64,000 nucleotides of DNA from contig CM057147.1 of the NCBI GenBank assembly GCA_029964075.1, forward strand, positions 12,979,513-13,043,512, given 5' to 3'. The position numbers and the translations under genes are program-made. Shown in pieces: positions 43,705 through 54,200 of the stretch. Below the pieces are notes generated by a model, which saw only the letters and a program-made list of their open reading frames with translations, was not told the DNA's origin and searched no databases. The stretch's first letter is position 1. Every line of letters begins with the position of its first letter. The stretch is from Patiria pectinifera (Eukaryota > Echinodermata > Asteroidea > Valvatida > Asterinidae).

Positions 43705-46031
43705 AGGGTCATTCCATGTCAGACCAACGCACTTTTTTACCTCATGTCATCCGATTTTGATAAAAATTGCTGTGCTTGTAGGTCCTGATGAGCAATGAAT
43801 GCACAACAATGTTTAGCCCGATCCAACCTACCATGTGGTCAGGGCAGAAACCATGAAAAAAATGACCTTTTTAGAGTAAAATATCACCCTTTTGGTAGAA
43901 ATATGTCAAAACCATGTGAATTTTCATCGAATATATGCGAATTTGGTATTAAAATAATAAGAATTGCATGCTCAAATGAACTCTTTTGTCACAATTAAAT
44001 TTTGTGAAAAGGAGGTCATGTGACCTTTAATATGTTATCGTGACCTTTGACCCAATTTATGTACTAATGTATCATTCCGAAAATCAACGAAATTAAAATG
44101 ACTTGATAGAGCATGTCTTCCTCTATCAGAATCTACTAAAAATCAATTGGGGTCTTTAAAATTTACAACTTTATGACTATTTTTGTTCAGTTGGTGGGTT
44201 ACAAATGGGTCAATTTATAGACTTTACATTAGAAATCCACCCACACAACTTACTATTCTGTTTCTAAAGCTACTTAAATTAATCTTGGTTTGCGAATTTC
44301 TCATGTTTAGGGCTGATGAGGTCTAACCAGACTCATAATATAAATTATCAGAAGTGGCGCACCCAGGATTTTGCTTTTTGTGTGTGTGGGGGGCCTCATA
44401 ATTTGTTTGGTTTCAAATTTCTGTAGAAGATTGAAAAAAAAAAATTACCCAAAAATCAAACAAACAAATTGGCAACATAGGAGGGGGTGGGTTCCAGCCC
44501 CTTGAGCCCCCCCTCCCCGGTGCCACTGATTATTAGTTATCCCACGAGCGCGCTTGGAATATGAAACAATGCAATGCTACTGCTGTGACCCATATGCCAC
44601 CCGACGCACTACATTAATCCGTGTTCCACAAGCGCAAGTGGGCTAACGAATTTATCTTCAAGCAAACTTGACGTCGAATGCTTGAGAGTCGATTGTCATT
44701 AGCAGTTACTGTTTAGGGTACGCAACAGCTCTATGCTTTCTACCCGGACCCAGTACAGCGGACACACATCCAGGTGAAATTTGACTTGAAGGAAAAAATT
44801 GCCAAGTCTGTGAGACTCATTAAATATCAAGAAGCGCAGTGATGAATGAGTAAGGTAACTTTGAATGCGATATTGAGTATTATCTTCAAGCAAACTTGAA
44901 TCCTAGACCCTGATTAGTCCATCTATAGCAACAACAGTGTGATTAGATATAATATTGCACAGCTATATTGCACCCCAGATATCGAATGTATATGTACATG
45001 TATGTATTGTGTTCTTTTTATTTGGTGGTGAACGGTCCGATTTACTATGCAACTACATCCCTAACCACGTACAATGTACGCATCCGACGTCAAGTTTGCT
45101 TGAAGATAATTTGTTATGGCTCGTGGAACACGGAATATTGTAGTGCGTCGGGTGGCATATGGGTCATAGCAGCATTGCATTGTTTCATATTCCAATATTC
45201 CAAGCGCGCTTGTGGGATAACTAATTATCAGTGGCACGGGGGGGGGGGGTCGAGGGGCTGGAACCCACCCCTCCAAGGTTTTCAATTTGTTTGATTTTTT
45301 TTTCAATCTTCTACAGAAATTTGACAACAAAAAGCTACGAGCCCCCCCCCCCCAAAAAAAAAAGCCAATTCCTGGCTGCGCCACTGCTGATAATTTATAT
45401 TATGAGTCTGGTTAGACCTCATCAGCCCTAAACATGAGAAATTCGCAAACCAAGATTAATTTAAGTAGCTTTAGAAACAGAATAGTAAGTTGTGTGGGTG
45501 GATTTCTCATTTAAAGTCTATAAATTGACTAATTTGTAACCTACAAACTGTACACAAATAGTCATAAAGTTGTAAATTTTGAAGACCCCAATTGATTTTT
45601 AGTAGATTCTGATAGAGGAAGACATGCTCTATCAAGTCATTTTAATTTCGTTGATTTTCGGAATGATACATTAGTACATAAATTGGGTCAAAGGTCACGA
45701 TAACATATTAAAGGTCACGTGACCTCCTTTTCACAAAATTTAATTTTGACAAAAGAGTTCATTTGAGCATGAAATTCTTATTATTTTAATACCAAATTCG
45801 CATATATTCGATGAAAATTCACATGGTTTTGACATACTTCTACCAAAAGGGTGGTATTTTACTCTAAAAATGTCCGTTTTTTGTGGTTTCTACCCTGACC
45901 ACATGGTACGTCGGATCGGGCTAAATATTGGTGTGCATTCATTGCTCATCGGGACCTACAAGCACAGCAATTTTTATCAAAATCAGAAGACATAAGGTAA
46001 AAAGGTGCGTTGATCTGACATGGAATGACCC
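43705..46031. repeat. Very long inverted repeat, arms about 0.95 kb, spacer 0.4 kb
   Basis: The left arm 43705-44681 and right arm 45080-46031 are complementary almost throughout. Outer end GGGTCATTCCATGTCAGACC against its complement at 46011-46030. Middle parts are ATTAAATTTTGTGAAAAGGA, GGCTGATGAGGTCTAACCAG and CCACCCGACGCACTAC. The inner end is TTATCTTCAAGCAAACTTGA. Both arms carry the same internal insert with CAGTGGCGC-type ends and poly-C, so the insert predates the inverted duplication or was copied with it. A third, direct copy of ATCTTCAAGCAAACTTGA lies in the spacer (44881). There is no open frame of protein character. Confidence 0.9.
45229..45389. mobile_element. hAT-like insert inside the right arm (copy in left arm at about 44353-44527)
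   Basis: It begins CAGTGGCACGGGGG and ends TGGCTGCGCCACTG, an inverted CAGTGGC terminus of hAT type. Flanks CTAATTAT and CTGATAAT agree at six of eight positions. The left-arm copy has the first bases altered (CAGAAGTGGCGC). Confidence 0.6.
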
Positions 46032-46149
46032 CTTACCGAAAACGTCTTCTATGTTAAGTTGTACACAACATTATGGGAGTATTTTGAATCGCTAGCGAAT
46101 TCTATGCGAGCACTCTGATTGGTTCAGATTCCAGCGTTTTTTTTTAGGC

Positions 46150-46487
46150 CGCCACGGAAGGTCGTTCTCATTACTTTGAGGGTCTGTGCTTTGTGTTGTG
46201 TAACTAATGCTTTCAATATTAGACTGCAAAACCTGATTAACATCATTAACATTACTTCCAGTTGTGTAAATAATTACATCATCAGCATAAATATATTACA
46301 AGTGCACTTGGAATTTACTTTTGGTGATGTCATTAATGTACAGTAAAAAAAGAATTGGTCCAAGGACACTTCCCTGTGGCACACCAATGGAAATATCATT
46401 AGGGCTAGAAGTTTTGGCTGTCCACGTTATATTTGGGTCATAAGGTTGCCCCGAAGTAGCTTCCAGCCAATGGCAAAAATAGCCCAA
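46150..46487 (-). mobile_element. LINE remnant with reverse transcriptase palm motifs
   Basis: The minus strand reads GVPQGSVLGPILFLLYIND (RT motif 4) and, in another frame about 40 bases on, YADDVIIYTTGSNVNDVNQV (catalytic YADD). The shift between them lies around 46300. Family CR1/jockey-like; clade not certain. Confidence 0.8.
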
Positions 46488-47163
46488 AAATCAGCGTGTA
46501 CCTACACATTTTCGCCACTACAGTTTTCCATTTACCTCTGTATATTACGGTAACGAAACCACACTCCTGATATAAGCTCACACCCATTAAAACAAAATGT
46601 ACACGCACAACCTTACAATACGCGACCTTTTTTTATTATACCCTTCTTAATATCTTCAAAGATATATCTTTAATTTTAGGAATCTAACTTTGAAAATTGT
46701 GCCCTTCCGTTTAAACGAAAAATCGGCAAATCTTAACCACTGTTATGCACAATTGAAGAGATATTACATTCATCGATACTTGTTTTCCTGTGAGAAACGA
46801 AATTTTCCAAACCACATTTCCAAACTACAAAAGAAAAATGCCCTAAATTGCTTATAAAAAACCTACTTAAGGGAACGAAATTAAACAAATAATGAATGAC
46901 AAGAAAAGCAATGACAGTTCACGTAGTATACACTAGACTACATCATCGACTCCTTCCACTGAGTTGTTTTATACATTATATCATTGCATGTACATGTATC
47001 GCGCCATACGCTGCTTATCCATGCAGGACCGACTTTGTGGTATAGAAAAATGCTCGCCTCTGGTCAATGCTGTCCTCGGCACGCCCTGGGGATAGGGAAA
47101 CCTCATTCGAGCGGTACTTCACTGGATTTTTTTTTTCACTTTTACCCATCGCCCTTTATAACA
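46488..47163. other. Intergenic stretch
   Basis: Nothing recognised beyond AT-rich sequence. Confidence 0.35.
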
Positions 47164-47321
47164 GGGTCCTGATTCTGATAAGTGTTGCAATTGTACTCAG
47201 TGTGGCAATTGCACTCTATGAAGAGATTCCTTCATGGAGTGCAAAACATAATAAAGACATTGAAAAGCCAGTTGTGAAAGTAATTAGAGCCCTAGATGAT
47301 GAAATAAATCAGATTTCATAG
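47164..47321 (+). CDS. Unassigned exon-like frame with a hydrophobic segment
   Basis: After a possible acceptor (CTTTATAACAG) the frame reads VLILISVAIVLSVAIALYEE, then a charged tail with KHNKDIEKPVVKVIRALDDE, and a stop. This would be one membrane-spanning segment and a short tail. No upstream exon or family was recognised; it may be a decayed element or chance. Confidence 0.2.
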
Positions 47322-47549
47322 GACGCCAAAATATCATGACAACAAACTTTCAGAGGTTACCGGAAAAAAATTGGGTCAGAGAAAATCGGATTCCTGCAGT
47401 ATCCAATTCTGTTCAAATCCAATCTTACTTGTATGAGTGAGTGCTTCTATTAAAATACGGCCGCATTGTCGCAATACTGGGTAAAGATAAGATTTGTCTT
47501 TCACATAATGAGCAATGTAGACCCACATGCAAATTAAACAACATCCTCG

Positions 47550-47807
47550 ATCGGCCGTCGGACACAATGGGTCGGACAAAATCGGCCGTCAGACACAATG
47601 GGTCGGACATAATCGTACGTGGGACACAATGGGTCGGACATAATCGGCCGTCGGACGCAATGGGTCGGACATAATCGCCGTCGGACATAATGGGTCGGAC
47701 ATTATCGGCCGTCGGACACAATGGGTCGGACATAATCGGACGTCGGACGCAATGTGTAGGACAAAATCGTACGTCGGATATAATGGGTCGGACATAATCG
47801 GCCGTCG
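47550..47807 (+). repeat. 31-bp minisatellite, about 8.4 copies
   Basis: The unit is ATCGGCCGTCGGACACAATG then GGTCGGACATA. Copies start at 47550, 47581, 47611, 47642, 47673, 47703, 47734, 47765 and 47796 (partial). They differ by a few substitutions such as ATCGTACG for ATCGGCCG. Open frames across it on both strands only restate the repeat. Confidence 0.9.
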
Positions 47808-48754
47808 CTCTTCAAAATCTGTTACGTAATCACGTAATCTACCAAACGGACATAATGGTCTTGAACATATGTGTCATATGAAAGGTGGACTCCTGTGAAA
47901 TTCAGACTACTATTTTGTTTCTTACACTTTTATTGGTTAAACCCGCTTACGAGACCGGTCACATCCTAATTCAATTATCTTTGCGCAATACTATTAATGA
48001 GTCCATATTTCATAGAAACCTAAACCATATATAAACCATAGAAGATGAAATGAAATCGTGTGCAAAGAGTTGTGTCAACAATTTAGGATATTATTATTAT
48101 AACATGCATGGACGGTAAAAGTAAATCTGCTTCCTGAAATGAAGTATTGCCTGAAGAATAAAGAAATATATATTTCCAATTGCTAAAAATACTCTATTTG
48201 TGATTTATAGACAATCTGGATCACCAGCCACTAGGCTTACAAATTGGAGCTGTACAGAATGTAAACGCACAGAGCATAAACACTTAAAAATAGTTGTTAT
48301 ACATGTGTATCGTATCCAACAGTAAAAAACGGATAGCTATTTTTCTATGGTATTTTACTGAATCTAAAAAGTTCAATAAAAATTCCCACGAGAGCAACCT
48401 GTCTATGACATGCGAGCAGATTCAAATAAAGCAAAACAAGACAGCGTATTGACCTCGAAATTCTGACCATTCAACGAGCACCTTTTATCGCGTTTTCGGC
48501 AGCCAGATGTTTTATTGCAAAAACATGGCAGCCAAATTGACCAACCAACAGTTAATTTGTCAACATGTTTGATCAAAATGACGTCCCAATTTCTAAAGCC
48601 GATTCCAATTGGTTAGTGCGCAGGGTCACATACAATAAACATGTTCAAATAGTATGGAGCGAGATCCGTTTAACAACGGCCTCAGATTAAATCCTTCTAT
48701 TTGCCGTTACAACCCCCCTCCCCCCCCCCCCCCCACAAAAAAAATAAAAGGATG
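47808..48754. other. Intergenic stretch
   Basis: No gene or repeat recognised. Confidence 0.4.
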
Positions 48755-49550
48755 GGTTGCCCTATTATCGCGGTACTTATCACGTTTCTCGTTCGGAATA
48801 AAGATTGCCCACTAACCTTCCCGAATTGCCCTGTCTTTTGTGTTGTATAACTCTTCCCTTTTATATTAATATAAAAAAATCGACAGTGGTGTGGTCTATT
48901 CCGTGTACGATGCCTGTGAAAATAGACATGCGCAGAGTGTGCGAACGGAGGTGGACTCCCTATTATCGCGGTATGTCTGACATTTTCCCTGTAACGTTCA
49001 AGTTGATTACAGACTATACTTCTGCGGGATGATTTCTTAAGACCCTGCCCTTCCACCGAAAAGAGAACACAAATCCCTGAGGCAAGTCTACTGATCGGCG
49101 ATTGAGGGCGCCTTTCACTTTACACTGTGTGCCGTTTTATTTTTGCTAACGTGCAGTGCTTATGTTGATCCCGTAAAAGTTGTTACGATTTCGCGCTGCA
49201 AATATCGTCGTTCGACTTCATTTTACATTTGCAGCTGAAGAATGGAAACCAGACAATGGAACTTTCATGAACAGAGCACAATTAAAGATGTATGTTAAAA
49301 TATAAACGGTACCTTTTAGCAGACACGGTGAGGGAAAATTTTGCAAGTTTTGGAAAACGTTAATATTTATAATCGTTAAAAGTCCCGAAAGACACAACAT
49401 TTTTTAATCGTCCTTTGTATACAACTCGGTAGAAAATTCTTGATGACTGATGAACTGGATAAAAATCACCACTTGAAGGAGTTTTGACAACGCAAAAAGA
49501 GAAATTTCCCATGCCGCGATAGTAGGGATGCCGCGATAATAGGGAGTCCG
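48755..49550. repeat. Inverted-repeat element with CCCTATTATCGCGGTA boxes
   Basis: CCCTATTATCGCGGTA stands at 48760 and 48958 on the plus strand and, as complement, at about 49514 (one base changed) and 49529. GTGGACTCCCTATTATCGCG at 48951 matches the complement of 49531-49550 best. This may be a TIR element 48951-49550 with subterminal copies. Confidence 0.6.
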
Positions 49551-49652
49551 ACTATACTAGAAATCGTAACATAAAGAGCAAAACTAAAACGTGCTAACAA
49601 AAACAAACTTTATGTTCGTGTGAACAGCACAAAGTTCACCCAGCTTAATCAC

Positions 49653-49764
49653 AGAATATTATTATTAAGCCATATATACCAGTAAAAACGGAAGATATCG
49701 AAACAAACAGAATATTATTATTAAGCCATATATACCAGTAAAAACGGAAGATATCGAAACAAAC
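49653..49764 (+). repeat. Perfect 56-bp tandem duplication
   Basis: AGAATATTATTATTAAGCCA through GGAAGATATCGAAACAAAC is present twice without a difference (49653-49708, 49709-49764). Identity shows a recent event. It lies just left of the second long palindrome. Confidence 0.9.
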
Positions 49765-49785
49765 AAAATGCAAAAAGCCTCTGTC

Positions 49786-51029
49786 CGTATTAGTCAGGTG
49801 GCTTAGATCTAATTTTCGTCAAAATCGTGACCGACTGGTCCAAAGCACCAAACTTGGCAGATAGATTCTTATTGACCTAGAGAAGATATTTAGAAGGGGT
49901 GACACCTGAAATTCTTTTGGGAAGGGTGCCTAATTTGCATAAATCGTTTATCCCTGTCGTGTAATATATTTATTCCCATATTTGGGTATATTTATATTTT
50001 TTTATTTTTTTGAAAAGTGTATTTTGGGGATTCTACTTACATATCTTTACTTAAATAACATTTTCCAAAGCATAAACGTGACCGAATAATTTTGAGGACA
50101 TAGTAACGATCCAAATTGGCTACTATTATGCCCTAAAATTGCGCGCATTTACCTTGTCTCCAGATATCATCAATTAGCCTTGCCAAACATCAGCATTGAT
50201 GAACTTCAAATTCACCAAGTAGCTTACTGGTACAGTTACCCTATTAAAACCTTATGCAAAATCATGTGAACAATGATAACATTGTGATATTTAGTCCAGA
50301 AAACAAAAACTGGGGGAAAAAACGAGGTATCCATAAATTAGGCTAACAAGTAGGTGAAGGGTTGCCTAACATTGAACACTGGAACAAGTTCAAGGAAATT
50401 CCGAAAATTATTGTTGAGAAAACGTTTTGGCGTAAACAAAGTTATTGTAAACAACAATAATCTCTTATTTAGGGGGATTTCGTTGAACTTGTTCAAGTCC
50501 CCACGTTACCCTTCCCGTACTAGCCCAATTTACGGACACCAAATTTTCTCCCCTTTTTTGGTCTTTTGGGGTAAACATCAAGATGTTATCAATTTTCACT
50601 TGATTTCCCACTTATTTTTGTTAAGGTAACTATGCCAGTAAGTGCCTTTGTGAATTTGAAGCTCATCAATACCCACGTTTGGCGAGACTAGTTGATGATA
50701 TCTGAGGAAAAGGTAAATGCGCGTAACTTTAGAGTAAAATAGTAGCAATTTTGGTTCTTTACTATGTCCTCCTAGTAAGAATATGCAAGAAGAATCACCA
50801 AAATACACTTTTCAAAAATTAAAAAAAAATTAAAATATACCCAAATATGGGAATAAATATATTACACGGCAGGGATTAACGATTTATGCAAATCAGGCAC
50901 CCTTCCAAAAGAATTTCAGGTGTCGCCCCTTCTTAATATCTTCTCTAGGGATATAAGAATCTATCTGCCAAGTTTGGTGCTTTGGACCAGTCGGTCACGA
51001 TTCCGACCATATGCCACCTGACTAATATG
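49786..51029. repeat. Long snap-back palindrome, arms about 0.6 kb, loop about 35 bp
   Basis: The left arm (49786-50416) begins CGTATTAGTCAGGTGGC; the right arm (50452-51029) ends with its complement. Shared landmarks are GTGACCGACTGGTCCAAAGC, ACCAAACTTGGCAGATAGAT, GAATTTCAGGTGTC-type, ATATTTATTCCCATATTTGG, GATGAACTTCAAATTCAC and GAACAAGTTCAA near the centre. Arms differ by scattered substitutions and small gaps. Nothing in it codes. It ends 135 bp before the start codon at 51165. Confidence 0.9.
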
Positions 51030-51164
51030 AAAACTAAGCCAGAGTAAACTGATGAAGAATCGAGTCTCGATTTCACTTTTTGTTAAACAGTAAACAATTT
51101 CACACTTGATTTGTAAAAGAATAGGCCGAGTAAAGAATAGACATTACAATACACTGTGACCAGC

Positions 51165-51213
51165 ATGGCGGCGTTATTCGTTATAACAGCGCTACTTTTC
51201 GAACATACAACAG
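51165..51213 (+). CDS. Gene C exon 1, signal peptide
   Basis: ATG in good context (CCAGCATGG) opens MAALFVITALLFEHTT and the donor ACAG/gtaaga. The hydrophobic core fits a signal peptide, and phase 1 fits the Ig exon 4.2 kb downstream. This link is inferred from phase and lack of other candidates. Confidence 0.65.
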
Positions 51214-54200
51214 GTAAGAGGATTTTTTAACAAAATTAAATCTTGTAAACACAATAATTTCAGGGAAACAGGCCGTTCTTGGTTAATGAGTATGATATGG
51301 CCCAAATTCACGTGACCATTTTTCATCAGCAACTTCTAGTTTAATTTCTATCTCCTATATCACAATATAAAGAGCTCGTCAGGAGTGGCTGCAGGCTGCA
51401 TTTTTGTTGCATAGTGTATGTGGTAAACTTCATGCAGGAAACAATAATAATACTTACATAAACGCCTCGATTTTAGAGTTTGTGCTGGTCCTATAAGGGT
51501 CCAGCCATAGGCGAAGCCAGTCGAGGGGGTATTTACATCCCAATAGTTAGTAAAGACTGCTCTTTTACATTCGAGGGTCCATTCAAGTGTCCTGTCTTTC
51601 ACCAGCGCCCCCCCCCTCTTATATTTTGAACGAGTGCCCTTTTTTGAACGAGTGCTCTTTTTTTTCGAACAAGTGCCCTTTTTAACCCCCCAAAATCGTG
51701 CCTTTTTGTGGCAGCGGCCGTTACGATTGTTATTTTAGTCGGAAAGGGGGTCTTAATTCCGCACAAAAGTTACGTAATAGATAAGATAAAGGGCGATAAG
51801 AAGCGACGAGAAGCTGATAAAGCGTAAAAATAGAAGCGATAAGGAGGATTACACTCTTAGAAAAAAAGTACCGAATGTTGCGTAAAATTGTACTCTTTGT
51901 GGTGGTAAAATTGATGATGTCACAAAATTTTTTTAAAAAATTATCTAAATCATTGCTGACCAAAAGAATTTGTCAAAAGAAATCCGTCCGGGGGGGGGGG
52001 GAGTGCCCCTCCCCCGCTGGATACGTCACTGGACTCTCGCAGCACGTTCGTTAATTTACTAACCGCCATCTTGAATGTAACTGTCGATTTCGAAAACGCT
52101 CTTTAATTAGGCAACATTAGGGTGTAATATTTACCCATCTGAGAGCACATAGTGCCTATTTTGTTGTACGTTGCAAGATCCAATGTGCTCTCTTACACTA
52201 CGTTGTTTACAATTTGATTTTTTCGGTTACACAATCAAAGGGTCAAATTTCCCTGTTGAAGGGTACTGGCAAAATTGTCACTTTACCTATAATTGGGTAA
52301 GAAACTACTCAACTTTTGTACGCAACACGTTTACTGGTTCTGACGTCAAAATCGTGCACTGTGAATCGTGAAGAGAAAAGGAGGTGATTTATGTATTTAT
52401 TTATTCCATTTCTTTACCCAGGGTATGCATACAATAAATAATGACTACAAACATGTATAATCATACAACATTACAAATACAAAAACAATTCAATACAGTG
52501 AGATAAAACATTATTTGAATAATGCACAGGTGTTAAGCAAATATTATAAATACAATATATTTTAAAACTATTATAACTACATGTACAGTATGAATGCTTT
52601 ACTATAAGGTTGATTCAGTGAACACGAAACGTTTTGATCTATCTTGTAACATCAAGAAAAGAAAAAAAAATATTGCTGTAACTGTATTCGCTGATGACGG
52701 GAGGGCCGAAAACCCCGCGAAAAACCCTTTTGAGAGGAACATTGGGAAATTCCCAATCGGCTCCTTATTATCTTCTTCTTATTATGGCAACCAAGTTTGT
52801 TAACTCCGTAGATCAGCACATATCTAGATTTGCATAATCAGAGAAGACAGCGGCAAATACACAAATAGTTATTTGCAGAAATATTATTACTGACTGAACG
52901 TTTTACAAAGTTCAGATTTGAATGAGGCTAGTGAAGTCATGGTTCTCAACTGCACATGTAAATTATTCCAGATGATTGTACCAGTTACAGCAAAGCTTGA
53001 GACATAACACTGGGTTTTTTTTTGCAAAGGAGTCCTCAGTGCCATATCAGTGGATTGTCTCGTTTCACGAATCTGAATAAGTGGTGTAAACATATTTGTC
53101 ATATACAAAGGAGTAATTTTGTTTATACATTTATAACAAAAATAGCCTTTTTATACTCTACTCTTTTAGCAAATGACATCCAATTAAGACTAACAAACAT
53201 ATCGGCTGAAGGCGTTAAGAATGCACACTTCAGGATTATCCGCGCGGCTCTTTTCAAACATTCATTAAGAATATTGTCGTGTGATGTGTACCTTCCTCCA
53301 CATGCAGTACTACAACAATCTAAAGATGCAGAACATAGTCGCGGATTCTATTTAGCATACCTAGTTTCAGTAAAATTCCTAATGAACTAGGGAGGTGTAG
53401 CAGCTAGTCTGGAATCTAGACGTAGTTTCAAACTTGCGCGCGCAAATTTCAAAGTTGCGCAAGTTGCAAGCTTGCGCTCGACAGTACTAGTAGTAACGAT
53501 TGCACGAGGAACAGCGTGCGCGCGAAGGTTTATTAGTCAGACCCTATTTATATCTAACAGTACGTCTAGATTCCAGACTAGCTGCTACAACTCCCCAGTT
53601 CATCAGGAATTTTACTGAAAGGTATGCGACAAGGTATGCAATAAAATTCACGACATTGCAAACAAATTCGCATACGTGTGCGCACATATTCGCGAATTGT
53701 TTACTTATGTTGACGCAATGGTTCATGTCGAAGAATACACTCGCAAGTGTGGATTCTTAATTTACAAATTCACTCGGCGCTTCGCGCCTCGTGAATTCTT
53801 AAATTACGAATCCACACTTTCTCGTGTATTCTCCTGATTAATAACTTAAAGTGCATCAATAATAATAACTAGACACGCCGGTGTTAAGTGGTAGGGCTTT
53901 AGATGTGTTGCCCTCAATGCCCTCAGTGATCTGTAATCTACGGATTGTGTGCTTGGTTGTCTACCGAAGGTAAAAACATAAGAAGTATGTAGGGATGTCC
54001 ACACACCTGTCATAAATTATTAACTTTACGTCTTTGGTATTATTTTCGCTTCAGTGAACTGCTCAGTAACTTGAACTTTCGTGGTGTGTGCCGTCAACGA
54101 AGTCAGTCTCTAAAGCGTTCATTACACCGATTATGAACACCGATTGTCCAAAAAAACTGCCCGTTTTATAATTACAGACTTGCTAAACGTTTGTCTTTGT

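Noticed and set aside
43705-46031. Long inverted repeat as the terminal repeats of a Polinton or other virus-like element
   Set aside because: Only 0.4 kb lies between the arms and no polymerase, integrase or capsid-like frame is visible. Such elements carry genes between their ends.
47425-47795. Open frames of about 68-102 codons on the minus strand and 77 on the plus strand
   Set aside because: They only translate the 31-bp minisatellite (SDPLCPT repeats).
47550-47807. CRISPR-like array
   Set aside because: The 31-bp units follow one another without spacers, and the genome is eukaryotic. It is a minisatellite.
51494-52035. hAT element in the first intron of gene C
   Set aside because: The right side (GCTGGATACGTCACTG) looks like a hAT end and the left has a vague match (CAGCCATAGGCGAAGCCAG), but no target duplication agrees; kept only as a remark.
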